A stretch of DNA of 64,000 nucleotides from contig NZ_CP108776.1 of assembly GCF_045207785.1 (NCBI RefSeq), positions 4,340,001 through 4,404,000 of the forward strand, in the 5' to 3' direction. The stretch comes from Embleya sp045207785. GTDB lineage: Bacteria > Actinomycetota > Actinomycetes > Streptomycetales > Streptomycetaceae. This document shows, one piece after another, positions 51,929 to 59,227 of this stretch (positions are counted from its first letter, which is position 1; the number at the start of each line of letters is the position of its first letter). The notes below the pieces were generated by a model that made no database searches, was not told where the DNA came from, and saw nothing but the letters and a program-made list of their open reading frames with translations. The position numbers and the translations under genes were made by a program.

Positions 51929-53122
51929 ATGTCGTACACCGAGGTCCCGGGCGCCCGGGTGCCGATCCGCATGTGGACCGACCCCGCCGCGGTCGAGGGC
52001 CAGGCCATGCAGCAGCTCCGCAACATCACCACCCTTCCGTGGCTGCACGGCCTCGCCGTGATGCCCGACGTCCACTTCGGCCGCGGCGCCACCGTCGGCT
52101 CGGTCATCGCCATGCGCGACGCGGTCTGCCCGGCGGCGGTGGGGGTGGACATCGGGTGTGGGATGAGCGCGGTCAAGACCTCGCTCACCGCGGCCGACCT
52201 GCCCGACGACCTGTCCCGGGTGCGGTCGAAGATCGAGCAGGCCATCCCGGTCGGCATGGGCATGCACGGCGAGGCGGTCGACCCGAGCAAGCTGTACGGC
52301 CTCTCGACGGCGGGCTGGGCCGAGTTCTGGGCGCGCTTCGACGATGTCGCGGACGCGGTGAAGTTCCGCCGGGAGCGGGCCACGAAGCAGATGGGTTCGC
52401 TTGGATCCGGGAATCACTTTGTCGAACTTTGTGTAGATATGTCCGGTTCGGTATGGCTCATGCTGCACTCGGGCTCGCGCAACATCGGCAAGGAACTCGC
52501 GGATCACCACATGTCGGTGGCTCGTTCGCTGCCGCACAACCAGGGCATCGTCGACCACGACCTCGCGGTGTTCATCAGCGACACCCCGCAGATGGACGCC
52601 TACCGGTCCGACCTGTACTGGGCCCAGGAGTACGCGGCGAGGAACCGCGCGATCATGATGGCGCTGTTCCAGGAGGTGATCCGGCGCGAGTTCCGCAAGG
52701 CGCGGGTGAGCTTCGAGGAGCCGATCAGCTGCCACCACAACTACGTCTCGGAGGAGACGTACGACGGTGTGGATCTGCTCGTGACCCGCAAGGGCGCGAT
52801 CCGGGCGGGCGTCGGTGAGCTCGGCATCATCCCCGGCTCGATGGGGACGCGTTCGTACATCGTCCGCGGACTCGGCAACGTGGACGCGTTCAACTCGGCC
52901 TCGCACGGCGCCGGTCGCAAGATGAGCCGCAACGCGGCAAAGAAGCGCTTCACGGTCGAGGACCTCGCCAAGCAGACCGAGGGCGTCGAGTGCCGCAAGG
53001 ACTCGGGCGTCGTCGACGAGATCCCCGGCGCGTACAAGAAGATCGAGCAGGTCATGCGCCAGCAGCAGGACCTCGTGGAGGTCGTCGCCGAACTGCGTCA
53101 GGTCGTCTGCGTGAAGGGCTGA
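51929..53122 (+). CDS. rtcB: RNA-splicing ligase RtcB
   Basis: GTP- and Mn-dependent ligase that joins RNA ends bearing 2',3'-cyclic phosphate or 3'-phosphate to 5'-OH; repairs cleaved tRNA or rRNA. 397 residues. Metal and active-site motifs: MPDVHFGRGATVGSVIAM, GVDIGCGM, LGSGNHFVELC, CHHNYVSEE and the guanylylated His in SASHGAGRKMSRN. ATG at 51929 with AGGAG 12 bases upstream; an earlier in-frame ATG lacks family similarity. No archease gene adjoins. A VapBC-type pair follows 104 bp downstream. Confidence 0.95.
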   Translation: MSYTEVPGARVPIRMWTDPAAVEGQAMQQLRNITTLPWLHGLAVMPDVHFGRGATVGSVIAMRDAVCPAAVGVDIGCGMSAVKTSLTAADLPDDLSRVRSKIEQAIPVGMGMHGEAVDPSKLYGLSTAGWAEFWARFDDVADAVKFRRERATKQMGSLGSGNHFVELCVDMSGSVWLMLHSGSRNIGKELADHHMSVARSLPHNQGIVDHDLAVFISDTPQMDAYRSDLYWAQEYAARNRAIMMALFQEVIRREFRKARVSFEEPISCHHNYVSEETYDGVDLLVTRKGAIRAGVGELGIIPGSMGTRSYIVRGLGNVDAFNSASHGAGRKMSRNAAKKRFTVEDLAKQTEGVECRKDSGVVDEIPGAYKKIEQVMRQQQDLVEVVAELRQVVCVKG

Positions 53123-53137
53123 CGACGCTTCCGGGGC

Positions 53138-53179
53138 GCGAGTGCGGAGGGTCCGAGCGATCGGGCTCTGCGCACTCGC
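53138..53179 (+). terminator. Hairpin between rtcB and the VapBC-type pair
   Basis: GCGAGTGCG and CGCACTCGC form a perfect 9-bp outer stem with an inner GAGC/GCTC stem, 15 bases after the rtcB stop. It suggests the downstream pair has its own promoter. Confidence 0.65.
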
Positions 53180-53203
53180 AATGCCCTGAAGATGAGCAAT
53201 GCC
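53178..53203 (+). promoter_or_regulatory. GCAATGCC direct repeat before vapB-like gene
   Basis: GCAATGCC occurs at 53178-53185 and 53196-53203, 18 bp apart, just upstream of the antitoxin start. Ribbon-helix-helix antitoxins bind repeated sites of this kind to repress their own operon. Confidence 0.45.
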
Positions 53204-53226
53204 ACAATTGGTAGTACCGTTGATCC

Positions 53227-53532
53227 ATGAGTGAGGCACGCAGCGGACCCCGCGGTGGGGTGAGCAAGAAGTACAGCGTTTCGCTTCCCGAGGCGTTGGC
53301 CGAGGAGGTGCGGGAGCGCATCGGCCCCGGTGCCTTCAGCAGCTACGTGGCGACGGCCATACAGCGCCAGTTGGAGAACGACAAGCTCGGCGAGTTCGTC
53401 GACGCGTACATCGAGGAGCACGGGCCGCTTCCCCAGGAATTCCTGGACGAGGCCGCGGAGGCGTTCCGCGACGCCGATCGGTTGAACGAGGCGCACCAAG
53501 GCGAGCAGTGGCACGCGAACCGCAGCGCCTGA
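53227..53532 (+). CDS. Ribbon-helix-helix antitoxin-like protein (VapB type)
   Basis: 101 residues. The N-terminus has the beta-strand plus helices of a ribbon-helix-helix DNA-binding domain (SKKYSVSLPEALAEEVRERI, SSYVATAIQRQLEND). The acidic C-terminal half (EFVDAYIEEHGPLPQEFLDE) would wrap the toxin. ATG at 53227. Its 3' end overlaps the PIN-domain gene by 25 bp, the standard toxin-antitoxin arrangement, and it should repress its own promoter. Confidence 0.85.
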   Translation: MSEARSGPRGGVSKKYSVSLPEALAEEVRERIGPGAFSSYVATAIQRQLENDKLGEFVDAYIEEHGPLPQEFLDEAAEAFRDADRLNEAHQGEQWHANRSA

Positions 53533-53924
53533 CGGGCGGGTGTCTCGTCCTCGACAGCGCGGGCCTGTCCCTCGCCGTCGAGCGGGACAAGCGGGTGATG
53601 TCCTATCTCGGCTACGCCCGGGAACACCGGATCCAGGTGATCGTCAGCGTGATCACGCTGGTGGAGGTACAACACTCCCGACTGAGCGCGTCCGCCCTCT
53701 CATATGCCCTGTCCCTGCTGACCCTCGAACCGGTGACGGAGCGCGTGGCGCGGGACGCCTCGGATCTGTTGCGGGCCGTCGGACTGCACGGCCACAAGTA
53801 CGCCATCGACGCCTTGGTCGCTGCGACGGCGCTTGCTCGGTCCGGGGCGCTGACCATGCTGACCAGCGATGTGGACGACATGCAGCGGCTGTGTGGCAAG
53901 CGTGTGCGTCTGGTGCATGTCTGA
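53508..53924 (+). CDS. PIN-domain ribonuclease toxin (VapC type)
   Basis: 138 residues with the four acidic PIN positions: D16 (LVLDSAG), E53 (ITLVEVQHSR), D101 (YAIDALVAATA) and D121 (LTSDVDDMQRL). Mg-dependent VapC toxins usually cleave tRNA or rRNA at one site. The GTG at 53508 lies inside the antitoxin gene. Its position right after rtcB, an RNA-repair ligase, is notable. The target is unknown. Confidence 0.88.
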   Translation: MAREPQRLTGGCLVLDSAGLSLAVERDKRVMSYLGYAREHRIQVIVSVITLVEVQHSRLSASALSYALSLLTLEPVTERVARDASDLLRAVGLHGHKYAIDALVAATALARSGALTMLTSDVDDMQRLCGKRVRLVHV

Positions 53925-53947
53925 GCCGAGCGCGTCGGTCGAGCCGT

Positions 53948-53993
53948 GGAACGTCGAAGTCCCGCCCGGATCCGGGCGGGACTTCGACGTTCC
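53948..53993. terminator. 46-bp perfect palindrome
   Basis: The half GGAACGTCGAAGTCCCGCCC..GGA is followed at once by its exact reverse complement, centred at 53970/53971. It lies in the 78-bp gap between the convergent PIN and DUF1772 genes and should act as a bidirectional terminator. Confidence 0.85.
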
Positions 53994-54002
53994 GGGGTGT
54001 GG

Positions 54003-54545
54003 TCAGCGGTTGCGGGTGGCTCGGCCGTGCAGGATCGCGGCTCGGGTGAGGGCGGCCAGGGCCGCCGTACCGGCCAGGGTGCGGGTGATGTTCCAGGCGT
54101 TCCAGGTGTTCTCGACGGATTCGCGCAGGGCGGCGGGGTCGGCGATCTTCGCGGGGTCGCCGGCGTCGGCCAGCTTGTTGTTGAGCGGGATGTTGCCGCC
54201 GATGGTGACGAGCATGCCGAGGACGGAGAGGGCCACGCCGGCGATGATCCAGCGGGTCGCGTCCTTGTGGCCGAGCTTGCGGTGTTGATGTATGGAGATC
54301 GCGCCGAGGATCGGGGCTCCGAAGAAGCTCGCGAAGAAGAACGGGTTCTCGATCTTTTCGTTGACCTGCTGCAGGACGTCGACGAAGGTGCGGTCGTCGA
54401 CCTGCGCCAGGCCGGGCATGATCGCGACGGCGAAGCAGTAGTAGACGCCGGCCACCAGGCCGGTGGTGACAAGGGTGGCGCCCAGCAGGATGCCGGGGAC
54501 GCGGGACGATCCGGTGGTGCTCGGAGTGGCGGATGGGTGGGTCAT
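54003..54545 (-). CDS. DUF1772 membrane protein 1
   Basis: 180 residues with four hydrophobic helices. LVTTGLVAGVYYCFAVAIMPGL and the Asn/Pro-containing ENPFFFASFFGAPILGAISI are typical of DUF1772 (anthrone-oxygenase-like) proteins; the C-terminus contains SVENTWNAWNITRTL. Members are thought to act on aromatic or polyketide-like substrates in fungi, but bacterial roles are unknown. ATG at 54545 with GGGGAT upstream. Third gene of the NmrA-led operon. Confidence 0.82.
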   Translation of the reverse strand: MTHPSATPSTTGSSRVPGILLGATLVTTGLVAGVYYCFAVAIMPGLAQVDDRTFVDVLQQVNEKIENPFFFASFFGAPILGAISIHQHRKLGHKDATRWIIAGVALSVLGMLVTIGGNIPLNNKLADAGDPAKIADPAALRESVENTWNAWNITRTLAGTAALAALTRAAILHGRATRNR

Positions 54546-54577
54546 GCCGGGATCCCCGTTTTCGAGTGGCTCGGGTG

Positions 54578-55057
54578 TTATTTGGTGAGGGCGAGCACGA
54601 GGCAGGCCGCGGCCGCGATCCCGGAGAGGGCGCGGAGGTGGTTCATCCGCGTCCACTCGGCGAGGTACGTGGCCCAGAGCCGTTCCTCCGCCTGGGAGTT
54701 CGGCTGGACGGCCTCGAGCGCGTTGTTGCGGGGAACGTGGTACCCGGCGGTGATCACGATCGTTCCGACGAGGTAGACCAGTGCGCCGGCGAGCAGGTAG
54801 ACGGCGTACGCCTCGCTCCACGAGACGATCGCCACGATCCCGACTCCCAGGCAGAGCAGGGCGGTTCCGAACAGGCCGGCCATGAAGGGGGCGGTCACGG
54901 CCGTGATGTTGATCGATCGCATGGCCGCGGCCCCCTGAGCCGAAGGCAGCCGGCCGAGGCCTGCCATGACGAACGAGGAGAAGCCGAAGAAGACTCCGCC
55001 CATGGTGGCGCAGCCGATGGCCGCTACGAGGGTCAGGACGAACAGGGGGCCGCTCAT
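54578..55057 (-). CDS. DUF1772 membrane protein 2
   Basis: 159 residues, four helices, with GVFFGFSSFVMAGLGRLP at the N-terminus and VPRNNALEAVQ plus WATYLAEWTRMNHLRALSG near the C-terminus: the anthrone-oxygenase-like DUF1772 pattern. A paralogue follows 32 bp downstream. ATG at 55057 has GGAAGG at seven bases; an overlapping GTG at 55063 (GTGA with the NmrA stop) is the alternative. Expected in the membrane. Confidence 0.85.
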   Translation of the reverse strand: MSGPLFVLTLVAAIGCATMGGVFFGFSSFVMAGLGRLPSAQGAAAMRSINITAVTAPFMAGLFGTALLCLGVGIVAIVSWSEAYAVYLLAGALVYLVGTIVITAGYHVPRNNALEAVQPNSQAEERLWATYLAEWTRMNHLRALSGIAAAACLVLALTK

Positions 55058-55059
55058 GG

Positions 55060-55923
55060 TCACACCTTCCAGACGCCGCGTGCTGCGGCGTCACGTGCGT
55101 AGTCGGAGAAGTCGCGGGGGGCCCGACCGAGCGCGCGCTGCACACCGTCGGTGACGTGCGCGTTGCGTCCGTCGAGCACCTCGCCGAACAGGAAGCTCAG
55201 GAGGTCGATGACCTCCTGCGGCACCTGGTGTTCGGTGAGGACGGCTGAGTATGCCGCCAACGGCACCTGGACGAAAGTGATCTCGCGGCCGGCGGCCCTG
55301 GCTATCTCGGCCACCGCGTCGGCGAAGGACAGCAATCGCGGCCCGGTCACCTCGTAGAGCTGACCCTGGTGGCCGTCCTCGGTCAGCGCGGCCACCGCGA
55401 CGTCGGCGATGTCGTCCACGTCGATGAAGGGTTCGCCCACGTCGCCGACCGGCAGGGCCATCTCGCCGTCGAGGATCGGGCCGAGGAACTCGCCCTCGTC
55501 GAAGTTCTGGGCGAAGAAGCTCGCCCTGACGATCGTCCAATAGGTGCCTGCGGCACGCACCCGGGCCTCGGCGTCCTGTGCCTCGGGCTCGCCGCGCCCG
55601 GACAGCAGGACCAGGTGCCGCACACCGCTGTCCGCCGCCAGGTCGGCGAAGGCGCCGACCGTGTCCGCGCCGCCGGGGGCGGCGATGTCGGGCTGGAAGG
55701 AGATGTACACGCTGTCCACGCCGCGCAGGGCGGGCGCCCAGGTCGTGCGGTCGGTCCAGTCGAACGGGATGGCCGCGGAGCGCGAGCCGATCCGAACCGA
55801 ACGGCCCAGCGCGGTAAGCCTTTCGGCCACCCGGCGGCCGGTCTTGCCGGTCCCGCCGAGCACGAGCGTCGTGCCGTCGGAGTGGTCGGTGGTGCCGGTG
55901 GGGTTCTGCTCGCTCGTCGTCAT
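55060..55923 (-). CDS. NmrA-type NAD(P)-binding protein
   Basis: 287-residue atypical short-chain dehydrogenase fold. The dinucleotide loop is LVLGGTGKTGRRVAE; later motifs YISFQPDIAAPGG, VRHLVLLSGRGEPEAQ and WTIVRASFFAQNF fit NmrA/YtfG-like NAD(P)H-binding proteins, some of which are quinone reductases or redox sensors. No Tyr-Lys catalytic pair is obvious. ATG at 55923 (another six bases upstream). First gene of the operon with two DUF1772 genes, divergent from an AraC regulator. Confidence 0.88.
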   Translation of the reverse strand: MTTSEQNPTGTTDHSDGTTLVLGGTGKTGRRVAERLTALGRSVRIGSRSAAIPFDWTDRTTWAPALRGVDSVYISFQPDIAAPGGADTVGAFADLAADSGVRHLVLLSGRGEPEAQDAEARVRAAGTYWTIVRASFFAQNFDEGEFLGPILDGEMALPVGDVGEPFIDVDDIADVAVAALTEDGHQGQLYEVTGPRLLSFADAVAEIARAAGREITFVQVPLAAYSAVLTEHQVPQEVIDLLSFLFGEVLDGRNAHVTDGVQRALGRAPRDFSDYARDAAARGVWKV

Positions 55924-56003
55924 GCCCATATTCAAGTCGAGCGGAGTGAGACTGAACATCGCTGAGGCGCGCAATTACATGTTTGATCGTCTACGGTTTC
56001 GGG

Positions 56004-56990
56004 ATGGACGCTCTCGCGAGTCTGCTCAACGGCCCCCGAGCACAGGGGGCCTTCCTGCTTCGCTCGATGCTGAGTCCGCCGTGGTCGATGCGCATCCACG
56101 ACGAGGCCCCGCTGACCCTGGTGGCGATCGTGCGCGGTCACGCGTGGATCAACCTCGATCGCGGCGACGCGAAGCGGTTGGAGGCGGGGGACGTGGCGAT
56201 CGTCAGCGGCCCCGACCACTACCGGATCTGCGACGATCCGACGTCGCTGCCGCAGATCATCATTCATCCGGGACAGCGCTGTACGACGCCGGACGGACAG
56301 GACCTGGCGAAGGCCATGGCCCTGGGGGTGCGGACGTGGGGCAACAGCGCGGACGCCGAGACGATCATGCTGACCGGCACCTATCAGCTGGCCGGCGAGG
56401 TCAGCCGCCCGCTCCTGGAGGCGCTGCCCAGGCTCCTGGTGGTCCGGCCGGACGAGCGGGACTGCCCGGTGATCCCGCTCCTGGCCTCCGAGATCGTCAA
56501 GGACGAGCCGGGCCAGGAGGCGGTCCTGGACCGGGTGTTGGACCTGCTCCTGATCGCGGTGCTGCGCACGTGGTTCGCGGAATCGGGGCGGGACGCCCCC
56601 GGCTGGTACCAGGGCTATCGGGATCCGATGGTCGGCCAGGCCCTGTGCCTGATCTACAACAACCCCGAACAGCCGTGGACCGTCGGTTCGTTGGCCTCCG
56701 CCGTCGGAGTCTCGCGGGCCTCCCTCGCGCGCCGGTTCGCCGACCTGATCGGCGAGCCGCCGATGGCCTTCCTCACCTCCTGGCGTCTGGCGCTCGCCGC
56801 CGACCTGCTGTGCGAGCCGGGGGCCTCGGTGGGCGGGGTGGCCGAAAAGGTGGGATACGGCGACGCGTTCGCGTTCAGCACGGCCTTCAAGCGGGTGCGC
56901 GGGATCAGCCCGCGCGAGCACCGCACGCGCGCGTTGCGGCGCGAGCGGGTCGGCGTCGACGGGTCGCTGCACCAGATGGCGGCGAGGTGA
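56004..56990 (+). CDS. AraC-family regulator with cupin domain
   Basis: 328 residues. The N-terminal cupin-like sensor domain spans MDALASLLNGPRAQGAFLLR to about residue 180; the C-terminal double HTH is clear (WTVGSLASAVGVSRASLARR, GGVAEKVGYGDAFAFSTAFK, GISPREHR). ATG at 56004 replaces an upstream TTG because the conserved domain begins there. The gene is divergent from the NmrA-DUF1772 operon, 80 bp away, and is its likely activator. Confidence 0.92.
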   Translation: MDALASLLNGPRAQGAFLLRSMLSPPWSMRIHDEAPLTLVAIVRGHAWINLDRGDAKRLEAGDVAIVSGPDHYRICDDPTSLPQIIIHPGQRCTTPDGQDLAKAMALGVRTWGNSADAETIMLTGTYQLAGEVSRPLLEALPRLLVVRPDERDCPVIPLLASEIVKDEPGQEAVLDRVLDLLLIAVLRTWFAESGRDAPGWYQGYRDPMVGQALCLIYNNPEQPWTVGSLASAVGVSRASLARRFADLIGEPPMAFLTSWRLALAADLLCEPGASVGGVAEKVGYGDAFAFSTAFKRVRGISPREHRTRALRRERVGVDGSLHQMAAR

Positions 56991-57044
56991 ACCGACGCGG
57001 TGCGCGCCGGGCCGCGTGTGTCGCGCTGCGCGCGCCGCGCACCG

Positions 57045-57070
57045 GCGGGGTCGGTCCGGGCCGACCCCGC
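57045..57070. terminator. Hairpin terminator after the AraC gene
   Basis: GCGGGGTCGG and CCGACCCCGC form a perfect 10-bp stem with a six-base loop between the convergent AraC and sensor-kinase genes. Confidence 0.8.
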
Positions 57071-57099
57071 GCGACCCGCGACGGCCCCGCCGCCCGGCC

Positions 57100-58464
57100 T
57101 CAGCGCGCCTCGAAGCGCATCCGGAACAGCGCCCCGCCGCCCGGCGCGGCCTCGGCGGTCAGCGCGGCGCCGTGCGCCTTGGCGATCTGCCGGGCCATCG
57201 CCAGGCCCAGACCCGAACCGGGCAGCGCGCGCGCCGCGGACGCGCGGTAGAAGCGGTCGAAGACGTACGGCAGGTCCTCGGGGGCGATGCCGGGGCCGTG
57301 GTCGCGCACGGTCAGTTCGAGGTCGGCGGCCAGCATCACCTCGACCGGGGCGCCGGGCGGGCTGAACTTGGCGGCGTTGTCCAGCAGGTTCGACACGAGC
57401 CGGGCCAGCCGAGCCGGCACGCCCGGGATCGTGCGGCCGTCCGCGAGGTCGACGAACGCGAAGGTCGCGGTCGGCCAATGGCCGCGTGCCGCCCCGACGC
57501 AGTGTTCGACGAGCGCGCCCAGCGGGACCTGCTCGACCAGCGGCAGCGGCTCCTCGTCCCGGGCGAGCTCGATCAGGTCGTTGACCATGCCGGTCACCTC
57601 GCGCAGTTGGCGTTGCAGCCCCGCGGTGGCGCGTTCGCGCTGACTGTCGGTCAGGCGGTCGGCCCTGGCCAGGAGTTCGGCGTTGGTGCGGAGCGCGGTC
57701 AGGGGAGTGCGGAGTTCGTGCGAGGCGTCCGCGACGAGTCGGCGCTGGGCCGCTACCGACTGCTCCAACTCGCCGAGCATGGTGTTGAAGCTCTCGGCCA
57801 GGCTGGTGAGTTCGTCCTCGCGGTGACCCGGCGGCAGTTCGATCCGCAGGCTCGCGTCGCGGGTCGCGGCGATCCGTTTCGCGGTCGCGGTCAGTCGGGC
57901 GACCGGCGCGAGGCCGGTCCGGGCCACCGCGTAGCCGAGCCCGGCCGCGAGCAGCACGCCGGTCGCGGCCACGGCCGCCATCAGCTCGCCGGCCTGCCGC
58001 ACGCCCTGGTCCACGGTGTCCGAGCGCAGCGCGACCTGGACGGCCTTGCCGGGGCCGGCGTAGGTGGTCAGCATCCTGGCCTGCCGGCCGCCGACGGTGA
58101 TCTTCGTGTAGAACGCGCGGCGCTCGCCGGCCGCGACCTCGCGGGTGGCCCGGTTGATCGGCAGCACGTACGGCGCGGCGGGGTCGGCGGCCGGGTCGGC
58201 GGGCACGATCTGGGTGCAGGGCGGGGCCGCGAGGTAGGCGCACTCGCCGTGCAGGACCTGCGGCGGTTCGGTCCGGTTCTGCTGCCGGACGAGGGTGGCC
58301 TGCTGGGTGAGGTTGAGGTCGAGCTGGTGTACGAGTTCGTAGCGGATGATCGTGTAGGCCGCCGCGCAGACGCCCAGCACGACCAGGGCCACCGCGGCGG
58401 TGCACGCGAGCGCCAGGCGGGTGCGCAGCGGCCGGCGCCGGCGCCACCGCGCGTGCGCCCTCAT
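57100..58464 (-). CDS. Sensor histidine kinase
   Basis: 454 residues: N-terminal helix (LALACTAAVALVVLGVCAAA), an extracellular sensor of ~110 residues with two Cys (HGECAYLAAPPC), second helix, HAMP linker (ARTGLAPVARLTATAKRI), dimerisation domain with phospho-His249 (ADASHELRTPL) and ATPase domain (N-box LDNAAKFSP, HGPGIAPEDL, GSGLGLAMARQIA). The Cys pair may form a redox-sensitive or structural disulfide. ATG overlaps the regulator stop (ATGA), so both are one operon. Confidence 0.94.
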   Translation of the reverse strand: MRAHARWRRRRPLRTRLALACTAAVALVVLGVCAAAYTIIRYELVHQLDLNLTQQATLVRQQNRTEPPQVLHGECAYLAAPPCTQIVPADPAADPAAPYVLPINRATREVAAGERRAFYTKITVGGRQARMLTTYAGPGKAVQVALRSDTVDQGVRQAGELMAAVAATGVLLAAGLGYAVARTGLAPVARLTATAKRIAATRDASLRIELPPGHREDELTSLAESFNTMLGELEQSVAAQRRLVADASHELRTPLTALRTNAELLARADRLTDSQRERATAGLQRQLREVTGMVNDLIELARDEEPLPLVEQVPLGALVEHCVGAARGHWPTATFAFVDLADGRTIPGVPARLARLVSNLLDNAAKFSPPGAPVEVMLAADLELTVRDHGPGIAPEDLPYVFDRFYRASAARALPGSGLGLAMARQIAKAHGAALTAEAAPGGGALFRMRFEAR

Positions 58465-59162
58465 CCGCGGTCCGGGTCGCGGTCGAGGCGGTAGCCGACA
58501 CCGTGCACGGTGTGCACCAGGCGCGGTTCGCCGCCCGCGTCGAGCTTGCGGCGCAGGTAGCCGATGTACACCGCGAGCGAGTTGGAGTCGGGGCCGAAGT
58601 CGGCGCCCCACACCCGGTCCATGATCACTTCGCGCGGGAGCACCTGTCCGGGGTGCAGCAGCAGGAGTTCGAGCAGCGCGAACTCGGTGCGCGAGAACTC
58701 CAGCGGCCGACCGGCCCGATCGCCGGTGCGGGTGAGCGGATCGACGGTGAGGTCGCCGTACGTGTAGGCGCGGTCCTCGGCCGGGGCGGGGGCCGCGCGC
58801 CGCAGCAGCGCGCGCAGCCGGGCGGTCAGCTCGTCGAGCGCGAACGGTTTGACCAGGTAGTCGTCGGCGCCCGCGTCCAGGCCGTCCACCCGATCGCTGA
58901 CCGAGTCGCGCGCGGTCAGCACCAGGATCGGCGTGCGGTCGCCGAGCGCGCGCAGCCGGCGGCACACGGCGAGGCCGTCGAGCACCGGCATCAGGATGTC
59001 GAGCACGATCGCGTCGGGCTGCCAGCCGGCCACCTCGCTCAGCGCCGCCGGTCCGTCGGCGGCGCCGCGCACGCGGTAGCCCTCGACGGCGAGGCCGTCC
59101 TCGACGGCGGCGCGCACCTCCGGGTCGTCGTCCACGACCAGCACCTTCAGCCCGTTGCCCAT
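58461..59162 (-). CDS. OmpR-family response regulator
   Basis: 233 residues. Receiver domain with acidic pocket DDD (11-13), phosphoacceptor D55 (AIVLDILMP), LTARD and the conserved Lys in DYLVKPFALDE. The C-terminal winged helix shows LEFSRTEFALLELLLLHPGQ and TVHGVGYRLD. ATG at 59162. MprA/CutR-like in style. It pairs with the downstream kinase and is divergent, by 65 bp, from a MurG-like gene that it may control. Confidence 0.95.
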   Translation of the reverse strand: MGNGLKVLVVDDDPEVRAAVEDGLAVEGYRVRGAADGPAALSEVAGWQPDAIVLDILMPVLDGLAVCRRLRALGDRTPILVLTARDSVSDRVDGLDAGADDYLVKPFALDELTARLRALLRRAAPAPAEDRAYTYGDLTVDPLTRTGDRAGRPLEFSRTEFALLELLLLHPGQVLPREVIMDRVWGADFGPDSNSLAVYIGYLRRKLDAGGEPRLVHTVHGVGYRLDRDPDRG

Positions 59163-59171
59163 GGGGCCAAG

Positions 59172-59195
59172 GTTCTCAAAAGCGACGCTTAGAAC
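59172..59195. promoter_or_regulatory. Inverted repeat in the regulator / MurG divergent region
   Basis: GTTCT (59172-59176) and AGAAC (59191-59195) are inverted around 14 bases in the least GC-rich part of the 65-bp divergent region. It is positioned to affect both promoters and is a candidate site for the response regulator. Confidence 0.4.
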
Positions 59196-59227
59196 TCTCT
59201 TATCCCGCCCCGTGAGGCTTCGGTGTC

